Assembly: GCA_020633975.1 (NCBI GenBank)
Contig: JACKCR010000007.1
Span: forward strand, 186,001-250,000
DNA: 64,000 bases
Direction of reading: 5' to 3'
From: Candidatus Eiseniibacteriota bacterium
GTDB lineage: Bacteria > Eisenbacteria > RBG-16-71-46 > CAIMUX01
Shown here: positions 8,168-16,696 of the stretch, one piece after another
Position numbering within the stretch: the stretch's first letter is position 1
How the letters are laid out: the number at the start of each line of letters is the position of its first letter
Made by a program: the position numbers and the translations under genes
The notes under the pieces: model-generated
The model's input: the letters and a program-made list of their open reading frames with translations, nothing else
Databases searched by the model: none
What the model was told of the DNA's origin: nothing

Positions 8168-10162
8168 CTATCCGCCTACCTGTTCCAGCAACGTCTTGAG
8201 CGCAGCCAGACCAACCGGCTTCTCCAGATGACGTTCCACTCCCACCTCGGTAGCCTGTCGCGTGTCGGCCTCGCGACCGCTCAGCGTGATGAACCTCGTT
8301 TCATCCATCCCCGCGGTCTTCAGGGCGCGAACGAGCTCGTACCCATCGTCGTCGGGTAGTGTGAGATCGACCAGCGCGACGTCGGGCGCGGGCGAACCTC
8401 GCTGCGCACAGGCACGTGCCTCGGACGCACTCCCCGCGGTCGCCACGTCACACCCGAGCAACCGAAGGATCTCTGCCGTCGCGTTCCTCGCGTCCGGATC
8501 GTCTTCCACCAAGAGCACGGAGAGGCGCTTCCCAGACGATCGAGCAGGCGTCTCTCCCCCGCTGGCCTCCGCGGGTCGACGCCGGAGGTGACGGCGGATG
8601 AAACGTAGAAGGAGTCGTTCGTCGATCGGTTTGCTGAGATGCTCGTCATACCCCGCATCGAGACAACGCTCGCGCTCTCCACTCATCGTCGCCGCAGTGA
8701 GCGCCAGAATCGGCATCTCGAAGCCGAGCGAGCGGAGATGTGCCGTTGCCTCGAGCCCACTCATCCGTGGCATTTGCACGTCCATGAGCACTAGGTCGTA
8801 CGGACGATCCGAAGCGGCAGCCTCCTCGATCTTGGCCACGGCATCTTCGCCGTCGGACGCGTAGTCGACGTCTGCTCCAGCGCGTCGGACCATGTAGCCG
8901 ACGAGTTCGCGAATATCCGGAAGGTCATCGGCAACGAGGACCCGCCCCGAGACCGAGGGCCGTCGCATTTCGTGACCGGGATCGATCTCCGACTGAGGAG
9001 CCAGGGTCCCGAACGGAACCCCATCGAGATCGCCTGGGTCGATCGTCACGATGAACGTACTGCCGCGGCCGGGATCACTCTGGGCTACGATGTCGCCTCC
9101 GAGCCGTTCGGACAACCGCTTGCTGATCGCGAGGCCGAGCCCCGTTCCTCCACGCATCGGCCCATCCTTCGCCTTGAGCTGCGTGAAGGGGGCAAAGAGT
9201 TTCCGCAGGTCGCGAGGCGAGATTCCGATACCTGTGTCGCGTACTGCGGCCTGAAGCAAGACTCGCCCCCCCTCCGCTTCGGCTACCGAGAGTTCGACCT
9301 CCACCTTGCCCACATCCGTGAACTTGATCGCGTTGGAGATCAGGTTGATGAGGATCTGTCGGTAGCGAAGCGGATCGGTTCGGATGACAGTCGGCAGGTC
9401 GCCCTTCTGCGTCATGTTCAGTTCGAGGTTCTTGTCCACGGCAGACCCAACGAGCAGTGAGTGGACATCCGCGACGAGTCGCTGGAGGTCGACCTCCTGC
9501 GACTCGATCTCGAGCCGCCCGGCCTCGATCTTCGAGAGGTCCAGCACATCGTTGAGCAAGCCGAGAAGGTGGCTTCCATTTCGCTTTACGATCTCGAGCC
9601 GCGCCCGAGACTCCGTGGTGGGATCGCTACTGAGCATCAAGTCGGTGTAGCCCAGGATCGCGGTGAGAGGTGTCCGAAGCTCGTGGCTCAGGTGGGCCAG
9701 AAACTCGCTCTTGGACCGGTTCTCGGCTTCCGCCCGGTGGCGCTCCGATCGCTCTCTCTCCGTCTCGTGTCGCGCCACGGCATACCTCACCGCTCGGGCC
9801 AAGCCCGCGCTCGTGAGCTGAGACTTGACGAGGTAGTCGGCGGCGCCGGCACGAAGAGCGCGATGGTCGACCTCTCGATCGTCTTGCCCCGTCAACATGA
9901 TGATCGGAGCGCTGAACCCGAGAGAGCGAGCCTCTTCGAGGAGGGTGAGTCCATCGTCTGGGCCGAGCCGGTAGTCGAGGAGGCAGACGTGATGCGCATC
10001 GCTTGCGAGTGCGGGCCGTGCTTCGCTTGCGGACCGCACCCAATCCAGGTCGTACTGGTCCGGAGCGATCTCGTCGAGGAGGTCTCGCGTAATGATGTAG
10101 TCGTCCTCGTCGTCCTCTACGAGAAGGAGGCGTAGGTGGGGCAGACTACTCGAAAGGAACAC
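8168..10162 (-). CDS. Hybrid histidine kinase, REC-HisKA-HATPase-REC-REC
   Basis: 664 residues, cytoplasmic, with no membrane segment. Domains in order: REC1 (about 9-125, acceptor D63, K113), a helical linker, HisKA with H160 in LSHELRTPL, HATPase_c (N277 in LISNAIKF, DTGIGI at 309-314, GGTGLGLAIS near 338-347), REC2 (406-525, acceptor D461 in LMDVQMP) and REC3 (548-664, acceptor D599 in LVDLTLP). The N-terminal REC suggests activation by another kinase rather than by a ligand. It lies last in a five-gene regulator series and starts 10 bases after the CheY-like gene. It probably feeds phosphoryl groups to or from the neighbouring NtrC-like protein (inference). Confidence 0.92.
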   Translation of the reverse strand: MFLSSSLPHLRLLLVEDDEDDYIITRDLLDEIAPDQYDLDWVRSASEARPALASDAHHVCLLDYRLGPDDGLTLLEEARSLGFSAPIIMLTGQDDREVDHRALRAGAADYLVKSQLTSAGLARAVRYAVARHETERERSERHRAEAENRSKSEFLAHLSHELRTPLTAILGYTDLMLSSDPTTESRARLEIVKRNGSHLLGLLNDVLDLSKIEAGRLEIESQEVDLQRLVADVHSLLVGSAVDKNLELNMTQKGDLPTVIRTDPLRYRQILINLISNAIKFTDVGKVEVELSVAEAEGGRVLLQAAVRDTGIGISPRDLRKLFAPFTQLKAKDGPMRGGTGLGLAISKRLSERLGGDIVAQSDPGRGSTFIVTIDPGDLDGVPFGTLAPQSEIDPGHEMRRPSVSGRVLVADDLPDIRELVGYMVRRAGADVDYASDGEDAVAKIEEAAASDRPYDLVLMDVQMPRMSGLEATAHLRSLGFEMPILALTAATMSGERERCLDAGYDEHLSKPIDERLLLRFIRRHLRRRPAEASGGETPARSSGKRLSVLLVEDDPDARNATAEILRLLGCDVATAGSASEARACAQRGSPAPDVALVDLTLPDDDGYELVRALKTAGMDETRFITLSGREADTRQATEVGVERHLEKPVGLAALKTLLEQVGG

Positions 10163-10172
10163 ATCGCCTCCG

Positions 10173-10613
10173 CTACGGAAACTCGACGAACTCGACCCAG
10201 TACTTGCCGATCGCCTTCATCAGTTCGACGAGCCGTTCGAAAGTGACGGGCTTCGTGCAATAGGATGCCGCACCCAGATCGTATCCCTTGACCATGTCCT
10301 CTTCGGTCTCGGACGTCGTCAGGATGACGACAGGGATCCGACGGAGATCCGGATCGCCCTTGATCGCAGCCAGAGCCTCCCGGCCGTCCATCCGCGGCAT
10401 GTTGAGGTCGAGCAGGATGAGGTCCGGCCGCGGGGAGCTCTCTGGATCCGAGTACCTTCCCTCCCGCCTCAGGTACTCGAGCAGATCCACGCCGTCGACG
10501 ACGAACTTGAGGTCGTTGACGACCCGACTCTCCTCCAGTGCATCACTCGTGAGGAGCCGATCGTCCGCGTCGTCCTCGGCCATCAGAATCACGATGGGGC
10601 GTTTGCTCTTCAT
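10173..10613 (-). CDS. CheY-like single-domain response regulator (Rcp1 type)
   Basis: 146 residues consisting of one receiver domain. Acidic pocket EDD (13-15), acceptor D69 in LLDLNMP, T100/S101 in ILTTSE, and K121 in CTKPV. The inserted segment EGRYSDPESSPRPD before the acceptor and the C-terminal IGKYWVEFVEFP are typical of Rcp1/phytochrome-associated regulators, which accept phosphate from CHASE3 or phytochrome kinases. It lies 5 bases after the CHASE3 kinase stop, its likely partner. There is no output domain, so it acts by phosphotransfer or protein contact. Confidence 0.9.
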   Translation of the reverse strand: MKSKRPIVILMAEDDADDRLLTSDALEESRVVNDLKFVVDGVDLLEYLRREGRYSDPESSPRPDLILLDLNMPRMDGREALAAIKGDPDLRRIPVVILTTSETEEDMVKGYDLGAASYCTKPVTFERLVELMKAIGKYWVEFVEFP

Positions 10614-10618
10614 GATTG

Positions 10619-12139
10619 TCAGTTCACCTCCAAGGAGACAGGGTGTTGTGTGCTCGGGAGATGCACGAGGAACGTCGTTCCCACCCCCGGCTGGCTGGAA
10701 ACCTCGATGTTGCCCCCGTGACGCTCCACGACCCGTCGACAGACCGCCAGGCCGATCCCGGTGCCGGAGTAGCTGTCCCGGCTATGGAGACGTTGGAAGG
10801 GGATGAATATCTTCTCCACGAACTGTTCGTCGAGCCCGATTCCGTTGTCTTTGATCGCGATCGTGTACCAATCACGCCCCGAAGTGTCGTCATCTCTCTT
10901 CGTCATCGTACTGGTGATCTCGACTTCGGGCGTCGTCCCTGGCGCCACGAACTTGAGCGCGTTTCCGATGAGGTTCTGCAGGAGCTGTCGCATCTGCGTC
11001 GGATCCGCTTCGATCCGCGGAAGCGTGGCCGCTCGGATCCTCGCGCCGGTCTCCTCGATCCGCTGCCCCAGATCCTCGAGGACCTCCTCCAACGCTTCCT
11101 GGAGTGACGTGTCCTCGAACGGCTGCGCCCTCGTCGTCACGCGCGAGAACGCAAGCAGATCGTTGATCAGACGAGACATCCTCTCGGCCGCTGCCTGCAT
11201 CCGGTTGACGTAGTCGGCGCCATCTCCCAGCTGCTCGGAGTACTTGGTCTTGAGGCGATCTCCGAACGCCCGAATCTTCCGAAGCGGCTCCTGGAGGTCG
11301 TGGGAAGCAACGAATGCAAAGTCCTGTAGCTCTCTGTTGCTGCGTTGGAGTTCCTTCGAGTACCGCTCCAGAACCATCGTCCGCTCGTCGATCATCGCTT
11401 CGAGCTCTTCGTTGGTCACGACCAGCTTCTCGACGTTCTCTCGCTCCGTCCGGATGGTGCGTTGCACGAGATAGTAGGCTGCGGTCAGAAAGAGCAACCC
11501 GGCGAGCGTCGCGATGTGGATCGACCGCCGCACCTGTTCACGACTACGTCGCGACTGCTGTCGCTGCTCCGCCATCAGCGCGTACTCACGGGTCTCCATC
11601 GTCCCGACGAGGTCTCGGATCCGAGCCATCAGCCGGTTGCCCCGATCAGTTTCGATCAGGCGGACCGCGGCATCGTCGTGGTTCTGGTCCACGAGCTCTA
11701 CTATCTCGGCGAGTTCCTCCATCTTCTGGTCGATGAGGTCTCCGAACTCTTCGATACTCGCTCGTTGATCGTCGAGTTCGGAGTCCAGCGTGCGTAGTTC
11801 TTCACGGCGTGATCGAATCTCCTGGAGCGCTGAATCATAAGGCTCCAAGTACTCGGGATCCCCTCCGGTGATGACGTACCCTCGCTGGCCCGTCTCCGCG
11901 TCTTGCAGAGCCGAGAACGTGTCTTTGATCGCCGCGAGGACGTTCTGCGTGTTCTGCACGCGGGACTCGTTGCGGATGAGCTCGCGATTCGCTTGGTAGG
12001 AGTAGGCACCGTTGATGAGGAGAAGAACGACGAGCACGCCGAAGTTGATCCGGTAGAGTGTCGGGGTTCCGTACGGGCCCCTGGACCACGACCCGTGGGT
12101 GGTTCTGGAACCTGGAGAGCCGCCCAAGGATCGGTTCAC
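10619..12139 (-). CDS. Membrane histidine kinase with CHASE3 sensor
   Basis: 506 residues. First membrane helix about 30-48, then an extracytoplasmic CHASE3 domain with its hallmark D-AETGQRGYVITG (about 80-92) and YLEPYDSA, second helix about 206-226, a coiled linker, HisKA with H280 (FVASHDLQEPLRKI), and HATPase_c (NLIGNALKF, KDNGIGLDEQF, GTGIGLAVCRRVVERHGG). The HDLQEPLRK H-box puts it in the group that partners with Rcp1-like regulators, which fits the gene directly downstream. The signal sensed is unknown. Its ATG overlaps the stop of the small DHp gene as ATGA (12136-12139). Confidence 0.92.
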   Translation of the reverse strand: MNRSLGGSPGSRTTHGSWSRGPYGTPTLYRINFGVLVVLLLINGAYSYQANRELIRNESRVQNTQNVLAAIKDTFSALQDAETGQRGYVITGGDPEYLEPYDSALQEIRSRREELRTLDSELDDQRASIEEFGDLIDQKMEELAEIVELVDQNHDDAAVRLIETDRGNRLMARIRDLVGTMETREYALMAEQRQQSRRSREQVRRSIHIATLAGLLFLTAAYYLVQRTIRTERENVEKLVVTNEELEAMIDERTMVLERYSKELQRSNRELQDFAFVASHDLQEPLRKIRAFGDRLKTKYSEQLGDGADYVNRMQAAAERMSRLINDLLAFSRVTTRAQPFEDTSLQEALEEVLEDLGQRIEETGARIRAATLPRIEADPTQMRQLLQNLIGNALKFVAPGTTPEVEITSTMTKRDDDTSGRDWYTIAIKDNGIGLDEQFVEKIFIPFQRLHSRDSYSGTGIGLAVCRRVVERHGGNIEVSSQPGVGTTFLVHLPSTQHPVSLEVN

Positions 12140-12369
12140 TTGCCCTGATCCTGCGACGATCCACTCGCCTTGGCGGCTCGAGAGACCTCATCGAGCTGCG
12201 TGCTGCAGCTCCGGCAGATTCGGATGATGGCGTCTAGATTCCCGGCCACCGCCTCCGCGGCTTCTCCCTGCATCAGCTGGAGCTTCGCCAGCTCCGCAGT
12301 CATGGATATGGAGTTGAGCGGGTTCCTCAAGTCGTGCACCAGCTTCGGGACGTCGATCGGCTCTGCCAT
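12136..12369 (-). CDS. Stand-alone HisKA/DHp-domain protein, no ATPase domain
   Basis: 77 residues from ATG 12369, which directly follows the NtrC-like stop. The sequence MAEPIDVPKLVHDLRNPLNS carries an H-box (H12 in VHDLRNPL) followed by an amphipathic second helix (AVAGNLDAIIRICRSC) and a short polar tail. This is a dimerisation/histidine phosphotransfer helix pair without any HATPase domain. It could serve as a phosphotransfer shuttle between the neighbouring kinases and the NtrC-like protein, or as a dimerising inhibitor. It sits between the activator and the CHASE3 kinase and is coupled to the latter by a 4-base overlap. Role is inference. Confidence 0.75.
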   Translation of the reverse strand: MAEPIDVPKLVHDLRNPLNSISMTAELAKLQLMQGEAAEAVAGNLDAIIRICRSCSTQLDEVSRAAKASGSSQDQGK

Positions 12370-12370
12370 A

Positions 12371-13696
12371 CTAGGCTTCGTCCTCCTCCTTGTACGCATT
12401 GAGACGGTTGTAGAGAGTCTTGAGACTGATCCCGAGCATCTGCGCGGCCTCCGGCTTGTCTCCATCCGTCTTCTCGAGTGTGAGCTGGATGAGCTCGCGC
12501 TCGACCTCGCTGATCGTCTTGCCCGGCACCAATCCACCGGTTGGCTCGGGCTCCTTGGCAAACGGTGACGCCAGTCGATCGGGAAGACGCAGGGCCCCGT
12601 CGTCTGGATCGCTCATGATGTAGGCCCGGTGGATGGCGTGGCGGAGCTCTCTCACATTGCCTGGCCAGGAATAGGACTCGAGACGGACCATCCCGGCATC
12701 GTCGAGCGCCACCTCGGTCCCATTCTGATCGTTGAGCTGGGCGAGGAACGAGTTCGCCAGAAGCCGAACGTCACCTTCTCGCTCCCGGAGCGGCGGAATG
12801 GAGATCGGAAAGACAGCGAGACGGAAGTACAGATCCTCACGTAGGCACTGCTCGGCGGCCAGCTGCTGTGCCGTTCGGTTGGTTGCAGAGATCACACGGC
12901 AATCGACCGGGATCTCCTCGGTCGCCCCGAGGCGCGTCACGCGATTGGTCTCCAGCACCCGAAGCAAGTTCGGTTGGAGGTCGATCGGCATCTCGGTGAT
13001 CTCGTCCAAGAACAAGGTTCCACCGACCGCCTGCTCGAAGACTCCCTGCCGCCGGCCGACCGCGCCGGTGAACGCACCCTTCTCGTGCCCGAAGAGCTCG
13101 CTGCCGATCAACTCCCGCGAGATCGCCCCGCAGTTTGCGGCGACGAACCGTCCCTTGGCGCTGCTCGCCCGATGAATGGATTGGGCAACCAACTCCTTCC
13201 CAACTCCGCTCTCGCCTTGCAATAGGACGTTCGCCCCGGTCGCAGCGACCCGCTCGATCATCTTGTAGACACCGTGCATCACCGGCGACTCTCCGACCAG
13301 GATCCCAAAGTGGGCATCGGGAGAATCCTGCGACGCAACGGGCTCCGTGACTTTCTCCAACACCGACTGGAGGTCGGTCATGGAGATCGGCTTGATGAGG
13401 TAGCTGACATTCGGCCCCATCACGCTCTTGACGAGGGAGGTCACCGCCGTGTTTCCGGTGATGATCGCGACGTGCGGGATCTCCTTGCCAGCGGGCATCT
13501 CCGTCAGGAGATCGAAGCCGTTTCCGTCCGGAAGCATGAGATCGAGCAGAAGGATGTCGAACGACTCGGAGGTGAGGATCTCGCGTGCCCCCGAAAGGTC
13601 GTTCGCCGTCGTCACACGGTGACCGAGTCGGTCCAGGAGTCCGGCGGTCGCCGTAGTGAAATCAGCATCGTCGTCGACCAACAGTATCGAAGCCAA
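12371..13696 (-). CDS. NtrC-family sigma-54-dependent response regulator
   Basis: 441 residues using a TTG start at 13696, chosen because GGAGGG lies 5 bases before it and because it begins right at the receiver domain; the longer open frame includes the upstream hairpin. REC domain (ASILLVDDDADF, acceptor D52, IKP), AAA+ domain with GESGVGKE (about 160), the sigma-54-contacting GAFTGA loop (about 206), LFLDEITEMP, and a C-terminal Fis-type HTH (AAQMLGISLKTLYNRL). It needs sigma-54 RNA polymerase, and four -24/-12 promoters lie within 16 kb, all before envelope genes. That makes it the likely master activator of this regulon. Confidence 0.93.
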   Translation of the reverse strand: MASILLVDDDADFTTATAGLLDRLGHRVTTANDLSGAREILTSESFDILLLDLMLPDGNGFDLLTEMPAGKEIPHVAIITGNTAVTSLVKSVMGPNVSYLIKPISMTDLQSVLEKVTEPVASQDSPDAHFGILVGESPVMHGVYKMIERVAATGANVLLQGESGVGKELVAQSIHRASSAKGRFVAANCGAISRELIGSELFGHEKGAFTGAVGRRQGVFEQAVGGTLFLDEITEMPIDLQPNLLRVLETNRVTRLGATEEIPVDCRVISATNRTAQQLAAEQCLREDLYFRLAVFPISIPPLREREGDVRLLANSFLAQLNDQNGTEVALDDAGMVRLESYSWPGNVRELRHAIHRAYIMSDPDDGALRLPDRLASPFAKEPEPTGGLVPGKTISEVERELIQLTLEKTDGDKPEAAQMLGISLKTLYNRLNAYKEEDEA

Positions 13697-13805
13697 ATCA
13701 TCCCTCCTCGCGGAAGACTCTCGAAAGGCCGGCCCGGAGGAGTGACCTCCGTGTTCCAGCCCTCGGTCAGTGATCCGGGATTGTCTACCGGAGGGCACGG
13801 AGGAC

Positions 13806-13860
13806 GCAACAGCCGTACCCTCGACCGGCTGAGTTGGCCGGTCGAGGGTACGGCTGTTGC
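13806..13860 (-). terminator. Perfect 23-bp stem hairpin between ytxH-like and ntrC-like genes
   Basis: Arms 13806-13828 and 13838-13860 are exact reverse complements over 23 bases, with a 9-base loop (CTGAGTTGG). It lies 94 bases after the YtxH-like stop and 110 bases before the NtrC-like start, all on the minus strand. No T tract follows, so termination could be partial, which would lower expression of the regulators relative to the envelope genes. It could also protect the 3' end of the upstream mRNA or bind a protein as DNA. Confidence 0.75.
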
Positions 13861-13953
13861 CCCTGATGTCCGCATCTACTGGAGAGATGGGAGCCCGGTC
13901 CGAGCGGGGCTCGGCGCTGGGCGAGGTGCGCTCTCGCAGGGCTACCCCCACGA

Positions 13954-14289
13954 CTACTTCACGTGGCCGTTGGTGCCGGCGACTTCGAGCTGCTCGCGAT
14001 ACACACGGTAGCCTTCCGACGCTGCGTCGCTGAGAGCGTGGGCGTTCCGCTTCACGACGTCGACAGAGGCCTCGACCCCATGCTTGACCGTATCCTTGGT
14101 CGCCACTGCCTGATCCTTCACCGTGCTGGCGGTCCCGGAGATCTTCTCCTTGGCCTGACCACTCAGCTCACCCGTCTTCTCCCGAACTCTCCGGCGAGTC
14201 TCGACACCCGAACTCGGAGCCCGAAGCAGAGCAACCGCTCCACCAACTGCCGCGCCAAGTGCAAAACCGAGAACCGTGTGCTTCTTCAT
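13954..14289 (-). CDS. YtxH-like envelope stress protein
   Basis: 111 residues. A glycine-rich membrane helix (TVLGFALGAAVGGAVALLRA) is followed by SSGVETRRRVREKTGELSGQ and a long Lys/Ala/Thr-rich helix (TVKDQAVATKDTVKHGVEAS). This GxxxG helix plus apolipophorin-like repeats is the hallmark of YtxH proteins, general-stress envelope components. The ATG follows GGAGATAGGAA. It is the third gene of the 15410-to-13954 series, downstream of a sigma-54 promoter. Confidence 0.8.
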   Translation of the reverse strand: MKKHTVLGFALGAAVGGAVALLRAPSSGVETRRRVREKTGELSGQAKEKISGTASTVKDQAVATKDTVKHGVEASVDVVKRNAHALSDAASEGYRVYREQLEVAGTNGHVK

Positions 14290-14453
14290 TTCCTATCTCC
14301 TTTCGACTGGGCAGCACCGCGTTTGCGCGCTTGCCCACCTGTTTGAGTCGTTCCTTCGATACCTTTGGCTTTTCGTCCGATTCCTTTGACTCCCTCGCTG
14401 GCGGTCCGGGAGGCCGCGTCGCGAGGACCGAAACTACGTCCATTCGACCTCGG

Positions 14454-14621
14454 CTAGACCGCTCGCCGCGCAAGCCCCATCACCAACGAGACGAGGAAGA
14501 GCACGACGAAGAGGAAGAAGAGGAACTTGGCAACTGCCGCGGCACCGGCCGCGATGCCTGTGAATCCGAAGAGTGCCGCAACGAGCGCGACGATGAAGAA
14601 CGTGAGAGCCCAGCTCAGCAT
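14454..14621 (-). CDS. DUF1328 family small membrane protein (copy 2)
   Basis: 55 residues: [20 protein letters not shown], then [14 protein letters not shown] and a second helix ending [11 protein letters not shown]. It is nearly identical in design to the copy at 6593-6763, and the ribosome-binding site AGGAGGTCGATC is the same as that copy's AGGAGGTTGATC. It starts 27 bases after the unknown exported protein gene. The two copies head or follow separate sigma-54 operons on opposite sides of the regulator block, suggesting duplication with retained regulation. Confidence 0.85.
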   Translation of the reverse strand: MLSWALTFFIVALVAALFGFTGIAAGAAAVAKFLFFLFVVLFLVSLVMGLARRAV

Positions 14622-14648
14622 GATCGACCTCCTGGTTGTGAGATTCGT

Positions 14649-15410
14649 TTATCGGTTCGTGACTTCGTTGCGACGCATCTGCTCCATCATGGGACCGGCG
14701 TCCGCTGCGTCCTCATTCGCCGGGACCGGATCGAGGTAGCGATCGAGGGGGCCATACCAGCGATCGCCGATCTCGATGTAGTAGTCATGCCACGTGCCGG
14801 CCGGGACCTCGTACAGCAGGTCTAGCTCGACCTTCTCTGCCGGAGCGGTCACGACCCCGACCTGGGGCAAGCCCTGCGCGTCGAACGTCGCGAGAGGCGC
14901 TGACTCCCAGCGCTCCGTGTCCGAGGGGCCGCTCACGAGGAGTAGCTGGTCTGTCTCGTAGCTACGCGGCACGTCTGTCGAAACATCGGCAACGACTCGC
15001 AGATAGACGTGGCCTTCGGCAGGCTTGAGAAGCTTGTAGAGAGGCTGCGTCTCGCCCTTCTCGTCGACGTAGGTGCGGTCCGTCTTCTTGCGGTACTCCG
15101 TCCACGTCTCGAGGTCCGAGATGATGACGGTCGGCGCATCGGACGCCGCGTAGTCCTGGTAGAACGCGGCGTGCATCATCGGCCGGTCATCCGTGCCCGT
15201 GGCAACGCCAGCGCTCTCGAGATGTGAGGTTCCAGCCTGCGCGGGAATCGACGCGACGAGCCCGCCGACGAGGAACGAACCGAGAACTCCAGCCAGCACT
15301 TCCCGGGTCGAGGGAGACCGGAGCGCGCGTCCGCGCGCGGAACCGAGATTGTTCGATGGGGCGGGCGCGGAGCTAGTATCGTGATTCGTCTTGTTCGGCT
15401 GCAGGTTCAT
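14649..15410 (-). CDS. Exported or membrane-anchored protein of unknown function
   Basis: 253 residues. A polar N-terminal 38 residues precede one hydrophobic segment (REVLAGVLGSFLVGGLVASI, ending PAQA), either a late signal peptide or an N-terminal anchor. The exported part includes a compact predicted beta-rich region: VYLRVVADVSTDV, DQLLLVSGPSDTERW and VELDLLYEVPAGTWHDYYIE. The arrangement resembles the DUF4352/Ig-like 'extracellular beta sandwich' style, but I do not recognise a family. The ATG is preceded by GGAGGAAAC. It is the first gene after the sigma-54 promoter at 15461-15477. Confidence 0.7.
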   Translation of the reverse strand: MNLQPNKTNHDTSSAPAPSNNLGSARGRALRSPSTREVLAGVLGSFLVGGLVASIPAQAGTSHLESAGVATGTDDRPMMHAAFYQDYAASDAPTVIISDLETWTEYRKKTDRTYVDEKGETQPLYKLLKPAEGHVYLRVVADVSTDVPRSYETDQLLLVSGPSDTERWESAPLATFDAQGLPQVGVVTAPAEKVELDLLYEVPAGTWHDYYIEIGDRWYGPLDRYLDPVPANEDAADAGPMMEQMRRNEVTNR

Positions 15411-15460
15411 GTTTCCTCCCTTGTTGGCTCCTTCGGGGAGCCGTGTTCAAAGGGGGAAAC

Positions 15461-15477
15461 GCAAGCGACATGCCGAA
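15461..15477 (-). promoter_or_regulatory. Sigma-54 (-24/-12) promoter for the 15410 operon
   Basis: On the minus strand, TCGGCATGTCGCTTGC (15476 to 15461) has GG and GC exactly 10 bases apart and matches TGGCACG-N4-TTGC except at two positions. It sits 51 bases upstream of the ATG at 15410, leaving a leader of about 40 bases. Confidence 0.72.
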
Positions 15478-15646
15478 ACGCCACAACACCCAGAAGAAAG
15501 CGGGCAAATCGTTGTCGAATAGATTCTTACGGAATCATGAACAGCTCCGACAGTTCCGTAACGAGCCGCCGGGAGTGAGCGCGTCTTGTAAGAACGGAAT
15601 CGGAGCTCTGTAAGGTCTGGATCGTGAACGCGTCAGTTGCGGGCCG

Positions 15647-16696
15647 TCAGACACCCGCGTCGGGCTCGAACTCCTGACGGAACGTATCCAGCGCGGCCTC
15701 CGCTCGCTCCGGATTCTCGACCTGCGCGAGATGGAACAGTGCGTCCCCCTTGTGGACGAGGGGAAGATGAGTGCGCCCGATGACGATGCCGTCCGTCTTC
15801 GCGAACACCGGCTCCTCCCAGTTCTCGAACGGATCGACGATCTCTCCGATTCGATCCCCTTCCGCCACGGAGTCACCGAGCTTGGCGCGAGTAATGAGGA
15901 TGCCGCTGAGGGGCGCACGCACCCACGTGCTCGCACGAGAGATCGCCGGTCGCGCGACGACCGGACGTCCGGACCCCTTGGATGCCTCGGAGAGCATCCC
16001 AATGGCTCGGAGCACCGCATAGACGCCCTGGAGTCCCGTCCGGATCGCACGCTCGTCGAAGCGAAGGGTCTCTCCCGCTTCGTAGAGGAGGATGCGGACC
16101 CCTTCATCGTGAGCGGCCTGCCGAAGCGAACCCTCGAGCAAGTCGGCATCGAGGACGACCGGAGCTCCGAAAGCCACGGCCAGACGACGCGTCTCCTCGT
16201 CGTCCAGGTAGGCACGGATCTGCGGCAGGTTCGACCGATGGTTGGAACCGGTGTGGAGATCGATCCCGTACTCGCACCCACGTACGACGTTCTCCATGAA
16301 CTGATGGGCGAGCCTGGACGTCATCGACCCGCTGTCCGAACCGGGGAAGAATCGGTTCAGGTCCCGTCGATCCGGCGAGTATCGCGACTGCTGCACGAAC
16401 CCGTAGACGTTGACGACCGGAACGGCGATGAGCGTTCCCCGCAGTTTCCCGAGGGAACGCGACCGGAGGAGTCGTCGGATGATCTCGGTGCCGTTGATCT
16501 CGTCACCGTGGATCGCCGCGCATACGAAGACCCGTGGGCCTGGCGCCCTTCCATGGATGACGTGCACCGGAAGCGACAGAGCCGTCCTCGTATAGAGTCG
16601 GGCGATGTCGAGATCGACGGTGACGCGCTGTCCCGGCTGGATCTCGACTCCACCAACCGTGATCGCCCCCTGTCTCCCGGAATCAGCCACGCCCAC
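15647..16696 (-). CDS. Succinylglutamate desuccinylase/aspartoacylase family protein (RimK-associated)
   Basis: About 349 residues from a GTG at 16696 (or 16690), overlapping the RimK stop. It is a zinc carboxypeptidase-fold enzyme of the AstE/AspA family: zinc ligands H63 and E66 ([10 protein letters not shown]), RDLNRFFPG, the third ligand H148 in [10 protein letters not shown], and YEAGE near 232. The C-terminal half adds the biotinyl/lipoyl-like [19 protein letters not shown] and [19 protein letters not shown] segments. In many genomes this family lies beside RimK and RimB-like genes, as here, which suggests it removes or trims an amide-linked group made by RimK. The substrate is unproven. 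Confidence 0.85.
   Translation of the reverse strand: MGVADSGRQGAITVGGVEIQPGQRVTVDLDIARLYTRTALSLPVHVIHGRAPGPRVFVCAAIHGDEINGTEIIRRLLRSRSLGKLRGTLIAVPVVNVYGFVQQSRYSPDRRDLNRFFPGSDSGSMTSRLAHQFMENVVRGCEYGIDLHTGSNHRSNLPQIRAYLDDEETRRLAVAFGAPVVLDADLLEGSLRQAAHDEGVRILLYEAGETLRFDERAIRTGLQGVYAVLRAIGMLSEASKGSGRPVVARPAISRASTWVRAPLSGILITRAKLGDSVAEGDRIGEIVDPFENWEEPVFAKTDGIVIGRTHLPLVHKGDALFHLAQVENPERAEAALDTFRQEFEPDAGV

Noticed and set aside
13910-13950. Possible -24/-12 element upstream of the ntrC-like gene (GG and GC 10 bases apart)
   Set aside because: Lacks the CAC and TTG parts of the consensus, so spacing alone is not convincing.
12371-13951. 526-codon version of the NtrC-like frame from 13951
   Set aside because: Would include the 23-bp hairpin and has no receiver homology in the extra 85 residues; TTG at 13696 has a ribosome-binding site.
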